Below the pieces are notes generated by a model, which saw only the letters and a list, made by a program, of their open reading frames with translations, had not been told where the DNA came from and did not search any database. A program made the translations under genes and the position numbers. Of a stretch of 49,644 nucleotides of DNA, positions 23,087 through 30,718 are shown piece by piece. Origin of the DNA: Candidatus Cloacimonadota bacterium (GTDB taxonomy: Bacteria > Cloacimonadota > Cloacimonadia > Cloacimonadales > Cloacimonadaceae); contig DUNQ01000079.1 in the NCBI GenBank assembly GCA_012839325.1, positions 1 to 49,644 of the forward strand. The letters are read 5' to 3'. Every line of letters starts with the position of its first letter. Position 1 is the stretch's first letter.

Positions 23087-24727
23087 ATGATTAAAGAAAA
23101 ATTGATCCCATATTTTGAAAATGCCATGATTGAATACTGGGATTTACCGGCATTTACGGACTATCCCGGCGACGCAATGAACTATTCTGAAGTCGGCAAA
23201 CGCATACTTTGGCTTCACCGCCTCTACGAATCTGCAGGCATCAAAAAGGGTTCCAAAATAGCCTTAGTCGGCAAAAATAGCAGCAACTGGGCACTGATCT
23301 GGGTAGGAACGATCTGCTATGGAGCGACCATCGTTCCCATCCTGCCGAATTTCTCCCCTGAAGAAACCCAACACATTGTCAATCATTGCGATGCGGAGCT
23401 TCTCTTCATAAATAAGAGCAGCTATCAAAATCTCGATCGCGACGGCATGCCTAAGCTCAAGCGCGTCTATGCCTTAGAAGATTTTGCCATGCTCTGCAAT
23501 GGTGAAGGAAAAAACATAAAAGAAATACCACCTTATGAAGAGCACAAAGACCTGCATAAGCTTAGCAAAAAAGACTTTGCGATCAAAGACGTTTGTGATA
23601 ATGAAGACATCGCCAGCTTCATCTACACCAGTGGCACCACGGGATTCTCGAAAGGCGTGATGCTTCCCCATCGCAGCCTCTTGGCGAACCTCATCGTTGC
23701 CCACGAAAATCTACTCTTCAATGTGGGCGCTAATGTCTTTGCATTCCTGCCTTTGGCACATGCCTATGCCTGCAGCTTCGACCTGCTTTATCCTTTCACG
23801 CGCGGCAATCACCTGAATTTCCTCGATAGAATCCCCGTTCCGAGGGTCCTACTCGCCGCCATGAAAGACCTCAATCCTGAGGTGGTGCTCACCGTTCCGC
23901 TGCTCATCGAAAAGATCTATAAAAGACAATTGCAGCCGCTCGTGAGCAAGCCCATGATGAAAATCGCGCTGAAAACCCCCATCCTAAATAAGATAATTCT
24001 AAAGAAGATACACAATACGCTAATGGACGCATTTGGCGGCAAGATCCGCGAGCTCATCACCGGCGGCGCTCCGATGAATGCCGAGGTCGAGCTCTTCATG
24101 AAAAAGATCCGCTTCCCCTTCACAATCGGCTATGGAATGACGGAATGCGGTCCGCTTATCAGCTATGCAAATTGGCAGGATCACCGCTTTGAATCCAGCG
24201 GTAAACGCGTGAAATATATGGATATAAAGATTAAATCCGATGATCCGGTAAACATCCCCGGAGAGATTCTCGTGCGCGGCGAACAGCTTTTCACAGGCTA
24301 TTATAAATATGAGGAAGCCACAGAGGAATCCATCATTGACGGCTGGTTCCACACCGGTGATATCGGCACTATGGACAAAGATGGCTTCGTTTATATCCGC
24401 GGGCGCAGCAAGAACGTAATTTTGGGCCCCAGCGGAGAAAACATCTACCCCGAACTCATTGAACAGAAACTAAATAACATGCCCTATGTGGGTGAATCCT
24501 TGATATTGGAGCGCGATTCGCAGGTGCATGCCATCGTCTATCCCGATTTTGAGGCTTTGGATGCCGAACAAATCCCGCAATCCAAGATCAAAGACCTCAT
24601 GGAGCAAAACAGAGTTGATCTCAATGAGCAACTGGCTGCATTCAATAGAATTAGCAGGTTGCATATCGCGCCGGAACCTTTCCAAAAGACGCCAACGCAG
24701 AAGATTAAGCGATTTATGTATAATTAA
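23087..24727 (+). CDS. Long-chain fatty-acid--CoA ligase (AMP-binding)
   Basis: This 546-residue adenylate-forming enzyme activates a carboxylic acid, probably a fatty acid, to its acyl-CoA through an acyl-AMP. It has the A3 P-loop YTSGTTGFSKG (180-190), the A5 motif GYGMTECGP (about 353), the A7 motif GWFHTGD (about 422) and the A10 lysine in PTQKIKRFMYN at the extreme C-terminus. The FLPLAHAYA segment is typical of FadD/long-chain ligases. GGAG precedes the ATG. No other lipid-degradation gene adjoins, so use in lipid recycling or membrane synthesis is open. Confidence 0.88.
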   Translation: MIKEKLIPYFENAMIEYWDLPAFTDYPGDAMNYSEVGKRILWLHRLYESAGIKKGSKIALVGKNSSNWALIWVGTICYGATIVPILPNFSPEETQHIVNHCDAELLFINKSSYQNLDRDGMPKLKRVYALEDFAMLCNGEGKNIKEIPPYEEHKDLHKLSKKDFAIKDVCDNEDIASFIYTSGTTGFSKGVMLPHRSLLANLIVAHENLLFNVGANVFAFLPLAHAYACSFDLLYPFTRGNHLNFLDRIPVPRVLLAAMKDLNPEVVLTVPLLIEKIYKRQLQPLVSKPMMKIALKTPILNKIILKKIHNTLMDAFGGKIRELITGGAPMNAEVELFMKKIRFPFTIGYGMTECGPLISYANWQDHRFESSGKRVKYMDIKIKSDDPVNIPGEILVRGEQLFTGYYKYEEATEESIIDGWFHTGDIGTMDKDGFVYIRGRSKNVILGPSGENIYPELIEQKLNNMPYVGESLILERDSQVHAIVYPDFEALDAEQIPQSKIKDLMEQNRVDLNEQLAAFNRISRLHIAPEPFQKTPTQKIKRFMYN

Positions 24728-24741
24728 AAGGCGTTAAATAA

Positions 24742-25884
24742 TTGGAAAAACAAAGATATTTTGCCGTAGTACAGGGCAGCTTGGAAAAGCATGCCCAGGA
24801 AGAGCTGGAGGGCTTTGGAGCAAGGGTTTTGCAAGAGGTGCCGCGAGGATTTTATTTCTCGTGCTCTCAGGCGGAACTCTATAGAATCCTCTATGAATCG
24901 CGGCTCTTGCAAAGGGTGCTTTTGCCGCTGCTCAGCTTCGATTGCCATAGCACTAAGTACCTTTATCGTGAAGCATATAACCGCTATGATTGGACGCAGC
25001 TATTCGGCGTCAAAGAAACCTTCGGCATCATCAGCAATGTGGGCAATTCTGCCATCAAACATTCGCTCTATGCCGGTCAGACCCTCAAAGATGCGATCTG
25101 CGACCGCTTTCGCTCCGTGTATAATGCGCGGCCGGATTTCACCACGAAAAATCCTGATATCCTCTTCAATCTGCACATCTTTAACAATCATGCCAATATA
25201 TACTTAGACATCCTTGGGCAAAGCATGCACAGGCGCGGATATCGAAAGAAAAGCATGGAAGCGCCGATGCAGGAAACTGTTGCCGCGGCGATGGTTAGGC
25301 TCTCGGAGTGGGACGGAAATACCCCGCTTTGGGATCCCATGTGCGGCAGTGGGACGATTCTCGCCGAAGCGTTGATGTTTGCCTGCAATATTCCCGCGGG
25401 CTATCTCAGGGATGATTCCAAGATCACTAAGATGCCGGGCTTTGACACCACGCTTTGGGAAAACACTGTCCGCGAAGCAAATGCAAGGATCAGGACGCTG
25501 CCGAAAGGGCTGATTTTTGGCTCGGATATGGGCTACAAAAGCGTTGCCGCTGCGAAGGAAAACCTCAAAAACCTTCCCGGCGGTGATAAGATCGAGATTT
25601 GGCAGATGAGATTTCAGGATTTTGACGGCAAGTTTTCGGGCTATGTGCTTACCAATCCGCCCTATGGAGTGAGGCTGGGTAATCCCAAGCAAGTCCATAA
25701 GTTATACCAAGATCTGGGCGATTTTCTCAAGCAAAGATGCGGGGATAGTATCGCTTTTATCCTTTGTGGTGAAAAGGCTCTCATTCCAAAGATCAGGCTG
25801 AGGGCACATTGGGATAAGAGTCTCAAAAATGGCAACTTGGATTCACGCTTGGCAAAGATCGTGATCCTGCCGGATAGAAGATGA
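24742..25884 (+). CDS. THUMP-domain RNA (guanine-N2) methyltransferase, RlmL-like
   Basis: The 380-residue protein joins an N-terminal ferredoxin-like/THUMP RNA-binding part (about 1-160) to a Rossmann methyltransferase. SAM motif I is DPMCGSGTILAEA (from residue 198) and the catalytic motif IV NPPYG is at 305-309. This matches the N-terminal half of E. coli RlmL and the YpsC group, which methylate G2445 of 23S rRNA to m2G. The RlmK half is absent, as in Gram-positive homologues. The start is TTG at 24742; no ATG occurs nearby and no ribosome-binding site is strong. Its stop overlaps the next gene by 4 nt. Confidence 0.88.
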   Translation: MEKQRYFAVVQGSLEKHAQEELEGFGARVLQEVPRGFYFSCSQAELYRILYESRLLQRVLLPLLSFDCHSTKYLYREAYNRYDWTQLFGVKETFGIISNVGNSAIKHSLYAGQTLKDAICDRFRSVYNARPDFTTKNPDILFNLHIFNNHANIYLDILGQSMHRRGYRKKSMEAPMQETVAAAMVRLSEWDGNTPLWDPMCGSGTILAEALMFACNIPAGYLRDDSKITKMPGFDTTLWENTVREANARIRTLPKGLIFGSDMGYKSVAAAKENLKNLPGGDKIEIWQMRFQDFDGKFSGYVLTNPPYGVRLGNPKQVHKLYQDLGDFLKQRCGDSIAFILCGEKALIPKIRLRAHWDKSLKNGNLDSRLAKIVILPDRR

Positions 25885-26747
25885 ACGAACTCCTGCTCAT
25901 CATCACGGCGGCGCTTTGGGGCTTTGCCTTCGTGGCGCAGCGCAAGGGCATGGAAAGCCTTGATGCCTTTAGTTTTAATGCCATGCGCTTTGCTCTCGGT
26001 GCGGTGGTCGTTCGCCTCGCGCTCTTTCGCAGTTTCAAAGGTCAGAAGAAAATAGTCTGGCAATTGGGAGTGGTGCTCTTCTTCGCCGCTGCCTTTCAAC
26101 AGGTGGGCATCATATACACCACCGCCGGCGCGGCAGGCTTCATCACTGGACTATACGTGCTTTTCGTGCCCATCTTCGGACTTTGGCGCGGGCAAAAACT
26201 TGAGCTAAAAACAGCCGTCGCCATCGCGCTCTCCCTGGGTGGCTTATATCTCATCAATAGCGGTGCGGCGCTTCAGACTTCTTTCGGCAATCTCTTGGTC
26301 TTCATCTCCGCGATATTCTTCGCTCTGCACATGCAGCTCGTAGATAAATATAGTAAGATCTATCCTGCCGGAGTTCTTGCCTTTAGCCAGTTCACCGTGG
26401 CGTCATCTCTTTCAGTCGTCGCGGCAATCCTGCAAAGGCTGATCCTCGGCGGAGTGGCTTTTAGCGACTTTCTCATTGCAAGTAGGCAAGCCCTCATCCC
26501 CGTCCTCTATGGCGGAATCTTCAGTGCGGGAATAGCTTACACGCTTCAGATCAAGGCTCAGCAAAAAGCGGCGCCTTCTGCAGCGGCGGTGATCATGTGT
26601 TTGGAAGGAGTTTTCGCCATGATAGGCGGCGCATTATTACTTTCCGAAAAGGTTAGTCTGCAAGCTCTTGGCGGTGCTTTCCTGCTTCTTGCCGCAATGA
26701 TTTTGGTTAGCTTTCAAAGAAATATGTTGACAAAAAAGCCCACCTGA
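25881..26747 (+). CDS. EamA/DMT-family permease
   Basis: The 288-residue inner-membrane protein has ten predicted helices arranged as two EamA repeats (about 1-135 and 145-280). Family signals are ALWGFAFVAQRKGMESLDAFSFNAMRF at the start of the first repeat and the end-of-repeat AAVIMCLEGVFAMIGGALLLSE. Members export amino acids or metabolites; the substrate here is unknown. It overlaps the methyltransferase gene by 4 nt (ATGA) and carries the secG promoter within its last codons. Confidence 0.88.
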   Translation: MNELLLIITAALWGFAFVAQRKGMESLDAFSFNAMRFALGAVVVRLALFRSFKGQKKIVWQLGVVLFFAAAFQQVGIIYTTAGAAGFITGLYVLFVPIFGLWRGQKLELKTAVAIALSLGGLYLINSGAALQTSFGNLLVFISAIFFALHMQLVDKYSKIYPAGVLAFSQFTVASSLSVVAAILQRLILGGVAFSDFLIASRQALIPVLYGGIFSAGIAYTLQIKAQQKAAPSAAAVIMCLEGVFAMIGGALLLSEKVSLQALGGAFLLLAAMILVSFQRNMLTKKPT

Positions 26748-26755
26748 TTTGTATT
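26727..26755 (+). promoter_or_regulatory. Candidate secG promoter
   Basis: TTGACA (26727-26732) and TGTATT (26750-26755) are separated by 17 nt, starting inside the EamA gene. Transcription would begin about 35 nt before the secG ATG, upstream of its AAGGA ribosome-binding site. Confidence 0.5.
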
Positions 26756-26796
26756 GCTTAAATAATGAATATTAAACTTGATTTAAGGATAAATTG

Positions 26797-27144
26797 ATGC
26801 TTTACACACTTGCTTTAATCATACATGTTATTGTATGTATAGCCTTGGTTCTCGTCATCCTTGCCCAAACTTCACAGGGCGGATTGGACTCAAATCTTGG
26901 CGGCGCAGCCATGAACGTCTTCGGAGGCACAGGTGCTTCTAAGATGCTCAAGAAATGGACGCAGATCTTGGCAGTTGCCTTTGCAGTCTCCTGCATGCTG
27001 CTCGCTTTCTTGGTAAGAGATTTGGGTGGATTGGATACGAGCAAAACCCAGAAGATGCAAGATAAGATCGATGAGACTCACGTTCCGGATACTCCGGCGC
27101 CGACGCCTGCAAAGCCGTCCGGTCCCATCGAGATCGAACTTTAA
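26797..27144 (+). CDS. secG: Protein-export translocase subunit SecG
   Basis: SecG is the small SecYEG subunit that stimulates SecA-driven export. The 115-residue protein has the two transmembrane helices of the family (about 1-22 and 50-72) and the conserved cytoplasmic loop VILAQTSQGGLDSNLGGAA with VFGGTGASKML. The C-terminal tail is proline-rich and acidic (PAPTPAKPSG). I chose the ATG at 26797 rather than the TTG at 26794 because of its better spacing from AAGGA. A tRNA-Leu gene follows after 14 nt, so both may share one transcript ending at the terminator at 27252. Confidence 0.95.
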   Translation: MLYTLALIIHVIVCIALVLVILAQTSQGGLDSNLGGAAMNVFGGTGASKMLKKWTQILAVAFAVSCMLLAFLVRDLGGLDTSKTQKMQDKIDETHVPDTPAPTPAKPSGPIEIEL

Positions 27145-27158
27145 GCTTTAACACATTC

Positions 27159-27247
27159 GCAGAAGTGGTGGAACTGGCAGACACGCAAGACTAAGGATCT
27201 TGTGCCCACTACCGGGTGTGCGGGTTCAAGTCCCGCCTTCTGCACCA
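27159..27247 (+). tRNA. tRNA-Leu (anticodon AAG)
   Basis: Acceptor arms GCAGAAG and CTTCTGC pair, followed by discriminator A and encoded CCA. The D-region (TGGTGGAACTGGCAGACAC), long variable arm (GCCCACTACCGGGTGT) and T-arm (GCGGGTTCAAGTCCCGC) are those of a class II leucine tRNA. The anticodon stem CAAGA/TCTTG encloses the 7-nt loop CTAAGGA, so the anticodon is AAG (27193-27195). It reads CUU, and with A34-to-inosine editing also CUC and CUA. A34 leucine tRNAs are uncommon in bacteria. It lies 14 nt after secG. Confidence 0.95.
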
Positions 27248-27251
27248 CGAT

Positions 27252-27279
27252 AAGCCTCCCCATTGAGGGAGGCTTTTTT
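27252..27279 (+). terminator. Rho-independent terminator after tRNA-Leu
   Basis: AAGCCTCCC (27252-27260) and GGGAGGCTT (27267-27275) form a perfect 9-bp stem with a 6-nt loop, followed by TTTT. It follows the tRNA by 4 nt. Confidence 0.93.
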
Positions 27280-27341
27280 GATTTCATATCCTCGGCATGT
27301 ATTGAGCGCAACGAGCTTTAGCTCAAGTCAAAAGATTGCTC

Positions 27342-27371
27342 TTGACAGATTGACGCAGCGCAAAATTAATA
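27342..27371 (+). promoter_or_regulatory. Promoter of the small membrane protein-surE operon
   Basis: TTGACA (27342-27347) and TTAATA (27366-27371) are spaced by 18 nt, about 20 nt before the ATG at 27391. An AAGGAA ribosome-binding site lies between. Confidence 0.6.
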
Positions 27372-27390
27372 ACAAACAAGGAAACAAGAT

Positions 27391-27735
27391 ATGAGTTCAC
27401 GTAAGACTAAAATTGTTAAGGAATTGAAAATCGGTGATGTTGAGGGTGTCTCTCAGTCCAAAATTGAGGGCTATCTCAGCATGGGCTACAAGCCTTACCT
27501 AAATGAAAAAGGTAAGATAAAGTGGCTCACCGAAGCTCAATATTCCTTAAGAAAATTAGCCGAAGAAAGAACCGATAAGACGCTCTGGGGATTCAAGCTT
27601 CCCCGCAGAAGAAAGAGCCGAAGAAGACAGCTCAAAAGCAACTTCTTCTTGGATAACTGGCTGATCATCCTGATCGTATCCCTCATCTTGCTTGCACTTC
27701 TTATCTTGTATAAATACCCGCATATAATATTTTAA
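27391..27735 (+). CDS. Small basic protein with a C-terminal membrane anchor
   Basis: I do not recognise a family for this 114-residue protein. Residues 1-60 are soluble (KELKIGDVEGVSQSKIEGYL, MGYKPYLNEKGKIKWLT). Residues 68-84 form a strongly basic patch (KLPRRRKSRRRQLK). Residues 88-108 form a single transmembrane helix (WLIILIVSLILLALLILY). The basic patch before the helix predicts an inner-membrane, tail-anchored, cytoplasm-facing protein. It is the first gene of the surE operon, 11 nt upstream of the surE start. It is well placed to be expressed (promoter, AAGGAA site). Confidence 0.75.
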   Translation: MSSRKTKIVKELKIGDVEGVSQSKIEGYLSMGYKPYLNEKGKIKWLTEAQYSLRKLAEERTDKTLWGFKLPRRRKSRRRQLKSNFFLDNWLIILIVSLILLALLILYKYPHIIF

Positions 27736-27746
27736 GGAGATATAAA

Positions 27747-28511
27747 TTGAGAATTCTCTTGGTCAATGACGACGGGATTAACGCTCCCGGACTTCGTACC
27801 ATGTACAAACATTTAAAAGAGGCAGGGCATGAGATAATTGTAGTTGCGCCGGATAACGAAAGGAGCGCAAGCTCACACTCCATCACACTTAGACGAGATA
27901 TCAGTGCGCGCCAAGTTGCCGAAAACGAGTGGTCAATAGGCGGAACGCCCGTTGATTGCATGGTGATAGCTCTGCAAAAGATAGTCAAAGAGCCGGTTGA
28001 CCTCGTGGTCTCAGGCATCAATGCCGGACAAAACATGGGTGAAGACGTGCTCTATTCCGGCACCATAGCCGCTGCAATCGAAGCCGCAATGCTCGGTCAG
28101 CGCGCTATCGCCCTCTCTATCAGTGCTTATGAGGATCAACTCTTTGACTCCGCTGCCGCATGGACAATCAAGATGATAGAGAAAAACATCGCCGATATAC
28201 TCGCATCCCGCGAAGTCTTGAACATAAACTTCCCCAATCTCCCCTTTGAAGAAGTCAAAGGCATGAGGCTCACCAATACAGGACACCGTCGTTATTATAA
28301 CTTTATCACCATCACAGAAGAGCACGAAGACGGCTTTGACTATCGCGTTACCGGCAGCAATCCTCACTGGGATCTCGAGCCGGGCACGGATTCCGAAGCC
28401 ATAGACAAAGGCTACATCTCAGTCACTCCCTTAGGTTTTGAACTCACCAAGCCCAAGTCCTTCCCCCGCACCCTAAGTTGGTTAGAAAACCAAGGTATGC
28501 TCGAGTTTTGA
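27747..28511 (+). CDS. surE: 5'/3'-nucleotidase SurE
   Basis: SurE dephosphorylates nucleoside monophosphates (and exopolyphosphate in some species) during stress survival. The 254-residue protein begins RILLVNDDGINAPGL, giving the metal-binding Asp pair at residues 8-9. It continues with the conserved VVAPDNERSASSHSITL and the SGINAGQNMGEDVLYSGTIAAA segment, with a metal-binding Asn. The start codon is TTG, supported by AAGGAG 8 nt upstream. It precedes pcm, the classic surE-pcm stress-survival pairing. Confidence 0.95.
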   Translation: MRILLVNDDGINAPGLRTMYKHLKEAGHEIIVVAPDNERSASSHSITLRRDISARQVAENEWSIGGTPVDCMVIALQKIVKEPVDLVVSGINAGQNMGEDVLYSGTIAAAIEAAMLGQRAIALSISAYEDQLFDSAAAWTIKMIEKNIADILASREVLNINFPNLPFEEVKGMRLTNTGHRRYYNFITITEEHEDGFDYRVTGSNPHWDLEPGTDSEAIDKGYISVTPLGFELTKPKSFPRTLSWLENQGMLEF

Positions 28512-28523
28512 GCGGAGAACACC

Positions 28524-29165
28524 ATGCGCTTTGAGGATCAGAGAAAGAAGCTTGTTCAAACGCTAAAGATGCGTGATATTCACGACGAGAGCGTTCTCAT
28601 GGCATTTGCCGAGATCCCGAGGGAAGACTACGTTCCGGCTGAATATCAAGAGTATTCTTACTTAAATCAGCCGCTGCCGCTTTCGGATAATCAGACCATC
28701 TCTCAACCGGGAATGATAGCGCTCATGATGCAAGAACTGAGCCTCAGCTCGGAAGATAAAGTCTTGGAGATAGGCACAGGAAGCGGCTATCAGACAGCGC
28801 TCTTGGCTCACATCGCCAAGGAAGTTTGCACTATCGAACTACTCGAAAAGCTCTCTCTGAAAGCTCAAAAGACCCTGCACAGCGCCGGATTCAAGAACAT
28901 CTACTATCGCATAGGCGACGGCTGGCAAGGCTGGGAAAAGGCATATCCCCCACACAAAGAATTCGACAAAATCATAGTCTCTGCCGCCGCTGATGAGATC
29001 CCACAGAGGCTCACAGAACAGCTTGCAGAAGGCGGGATAATGGTGGTGCCCGTAGGCGGAAGACTCATGCAATATCTCTATAAGATCACCAGAAAAGACG
29101 GCGAACTGATAGTAAACAGAGGAACGCCTTGCACCTTCGTGCCCTTTGTTCGCCCGGGGAAATAA
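28524..29165 (+). CDS. pcm: Protein-L-isoaspartate O-methyltransferase
   Basis: Pcm repairs aged proteins by methylating L-isoaspartyl residues. The 213-residue protein has the family segments IPREDYVPAEYQEYSYLNQPL, LPLSDNQTISQPGMIALMMQ and the SAM loop VLEIGTGSGYQTALLAHI, followed by FDKIIVSAAADEIPQRL. It lies 12 nt downstream of surE and 3 nt upstream of the cNMP-binding protein gene, in a single operon. Confidence 0.95.
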   Translation: MRFEDQRKKLVQTLKMRDIHDESVLMAFAEIPREDYVPAEYQEYSYLNQPLPLSDNQTISQPGMIALMMQELSLSSEDKVLEIGTGSGYQTALLAHIAKEVCTIELLEKLSLKAQKTLHSAGFKNIYYRIGDGWQGWEKAYPPHKEFDKIIVSAAADEIPQRLTEQLAEGGIMVVPVGGRLMQYLYKITRKDGELIVNRGTPCTFVPFVRPGK

Positions 29166-29168
29166 ACA

Positions 29169-29633
29169 ATGAAGCACATCAAAGAACGCATCAAACTCTT
29201 TTTCAGCAAGCCCAAGACATACCATGAATTGCGTAGCTACCCGCTCTTTGCAGAGCTTAAGAACTACGATCTCTTCCTGCTTTGGCAGAGGATGCACCAG
29301 CGCAAATATCGCAGTGGCGAAACCCTCTATGAAGACGGCTATCCCCTGGAAGTTATCTACTTCGTATTTGAAGGTGAGATAGAGATCACGCGCCTTGCCA
29401 CTCCTGATAAGAAGTCCATAGTCACCAAAGGCATGCACTTAGGGCTAAGAGATCTATATTTCAATCAACAGCGAAACGGCACAGCCACTGCAAAGACAGC
29501 CGTAACTGTGCACACCCTCTCCCACAACGACTTAAGAGAATATCTTGAAGCAAGACCCGCTGCGGGAGTGATGATACTCGACGGAATATGCCGCGAGTTT
29601 GGTCAGCTAATCTTCTCCAAATACAAGGACTAA
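29169..29633 (+). CDS. Cyclic-nucleotide-binding-domain protein
   Basis: The 154-residue protein is one cyclic-nucleotide-binding-like beta-barrel (about residues 20-135): YPLFAELKNYDLFLLWQRM, then KYRSGETLYEDGYPLEVIYFVFEGEIEIT and a turn before the TATAKTAVTVHTLS strand. It has no DNA-binding or enzymatic domain, so it is a stand-alone sensor or adaptor. The phosphate-binding cassette is not obviously canonical, so cNMP binding is uncertain. It sits between pcm and an AI-2E-type permease in tight succession (4 nt on each side). Confidence 0.75.
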   Translation: MKHIKERIKLFFSKPKTYHELRSYPLFAELKNYDLFLLWQRMHQRKYRSGETLYEDGYPLEVIYFVFEGEIEITRLATPDKKSIVTKGMHLGLRDLYFNQQRNGTATAKTAVTVHTLSHNDLREYLEARPAAGVMILDGICREFGQLIFSKYKD

Positions 29634-29637
29634 AATA

Positions 29638-30699
29638 ATGAACTGGGCTAAGATAGCTTTTCGCACTCTCGTGACCCTCATGATCTTGGCGGCACTGTTT
29701 TTCTATCGCCAAGTATTGGGACACCTGATCATAGCCGTCATCTTTAGCTATATCTTAGACCCCGCCGTTTGTTGGTTGGAGCACAAGCATGTCCCGAGGC
29801 TCTGGGGCGTGCTCACCATCTATCTTTTGTTAGCGGGAGCAATCACGTTCTTCAGCGTGCGCACCATCCCCGCATTCATGAAGCAAGCAAATAGCTTCAT
29901 TGATATACTCAAGCAAGACGGCAACCTCAACGCCCAGCTGTTCTTACGCATCCCAATCATAGAAAACATCTATCAATATGCCGAGAATCTTGACGCACAA
30001 GTGCCGGGCTTCAGGCTTGCAGAGCAGATGGTAGCCTTCTTAGACTCCATCCGCGACTACATGGCTCGCCTGCCTAAGTTCTTGATGGACAATTACTCTA
30101 CGATCATCGGCGCCGTCACGTATATAGGCATGACCCCGCTGATCAGCTTCTTTTTGCTAAAAGACAAATACAGACTTCGCAAAGGCTTGATGAGACTGAG
30201 CACAAACAGGTTCTTCGAGCCGGCAATCATCTTGCTGAACAATATAGACAAGACCGTCGGTCGCTATATGAGAGCGATGTTCTTGGAAGTAATTGCCGTA
30301 TCCATCATGACCACGGTCGCGCTGACCATCGTGGGCATAAGCAATCCCATTCTCATCGGGATCTCGGCAGGACTCGCCAACATCATCCCTTATTTCGGTC
30401 CCTTTTTTGCCGGAGCATTAGCAGTCGGCACGGTATTTTTTGAAGGCGGCAGCCTCATCATGATGATCTATGCCGCGCTCGCCATGTGGGCTGTTCAGCT
30501 GGTAGATAACAACATCGTCTATCCCGTGGTGGTAGGCACAACGATCGACATGCACCCATTAGTGGTATTGCTCACGGTTTTAGCAGGCGGCTGGTATGGC
30601 GGCATCATTTGGATGCTGATCTCCGTGCCGCTGGTATATATGAGCTACACCCTAATCAGGGTTCTTTACACAAATTTAAAAGACTATAGAATAATATAA
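29638..30699 (+). CDS. AI-2E/PerM-family membrane transporter
   Basis: The 353-residue protein has about eight hydrophobic helices and the family pattern of AI-2E transporters: an N-terminal VIFSYILDPAVCWLEHKHVPR. A long periplasmic segment (about 80-150) follows, then LISFFLLKDKYRLRKGL and the conserved LIGISAGLANIIPYFGPFF. The C-terminal pair of helices has the DNNIVYPVVVGTTIDMHPLVV block. Substrates include autoinducer-2, Na+ or others, and cannot be assigned. It follows the cNMP-binding-domain gene by 4 nt. Confidence 0.88.
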   Translation: MNWAKIAFRTLVTLMILAALFFYRQVLGHLIIAVIFSYILDPAVCWLEHKHVPRLWGVLTIYLLLAGAITFFSVRTIPAFMKQANSFIDILKQDGNLNAQLFLRIPIIENIYQYAENLDAQVPGFRLAEQMVAFLDSIRDYMARLPKFLMDNYSTIIGAVTYIGMTPLISFFLLKDKYRLRKGLMRLSTNRFFEPAIILLNNIDKTVGRYMRAMFLEVIAVSIMTTVALTIVGISNPILIGISAGLANIIPYFGPFFAGALAVGTVFFEGGSLIMMIYAALAMWAVQLVDNNIVYPVVVGTTIDMHPLVVLLTVLAGGWYGGIIWMLISVPLVYMSYTLIRVLYTNLKDYRII

Positions 30700-30718
30700 A
30701 AAAGTAAGAGGAAAAGCG

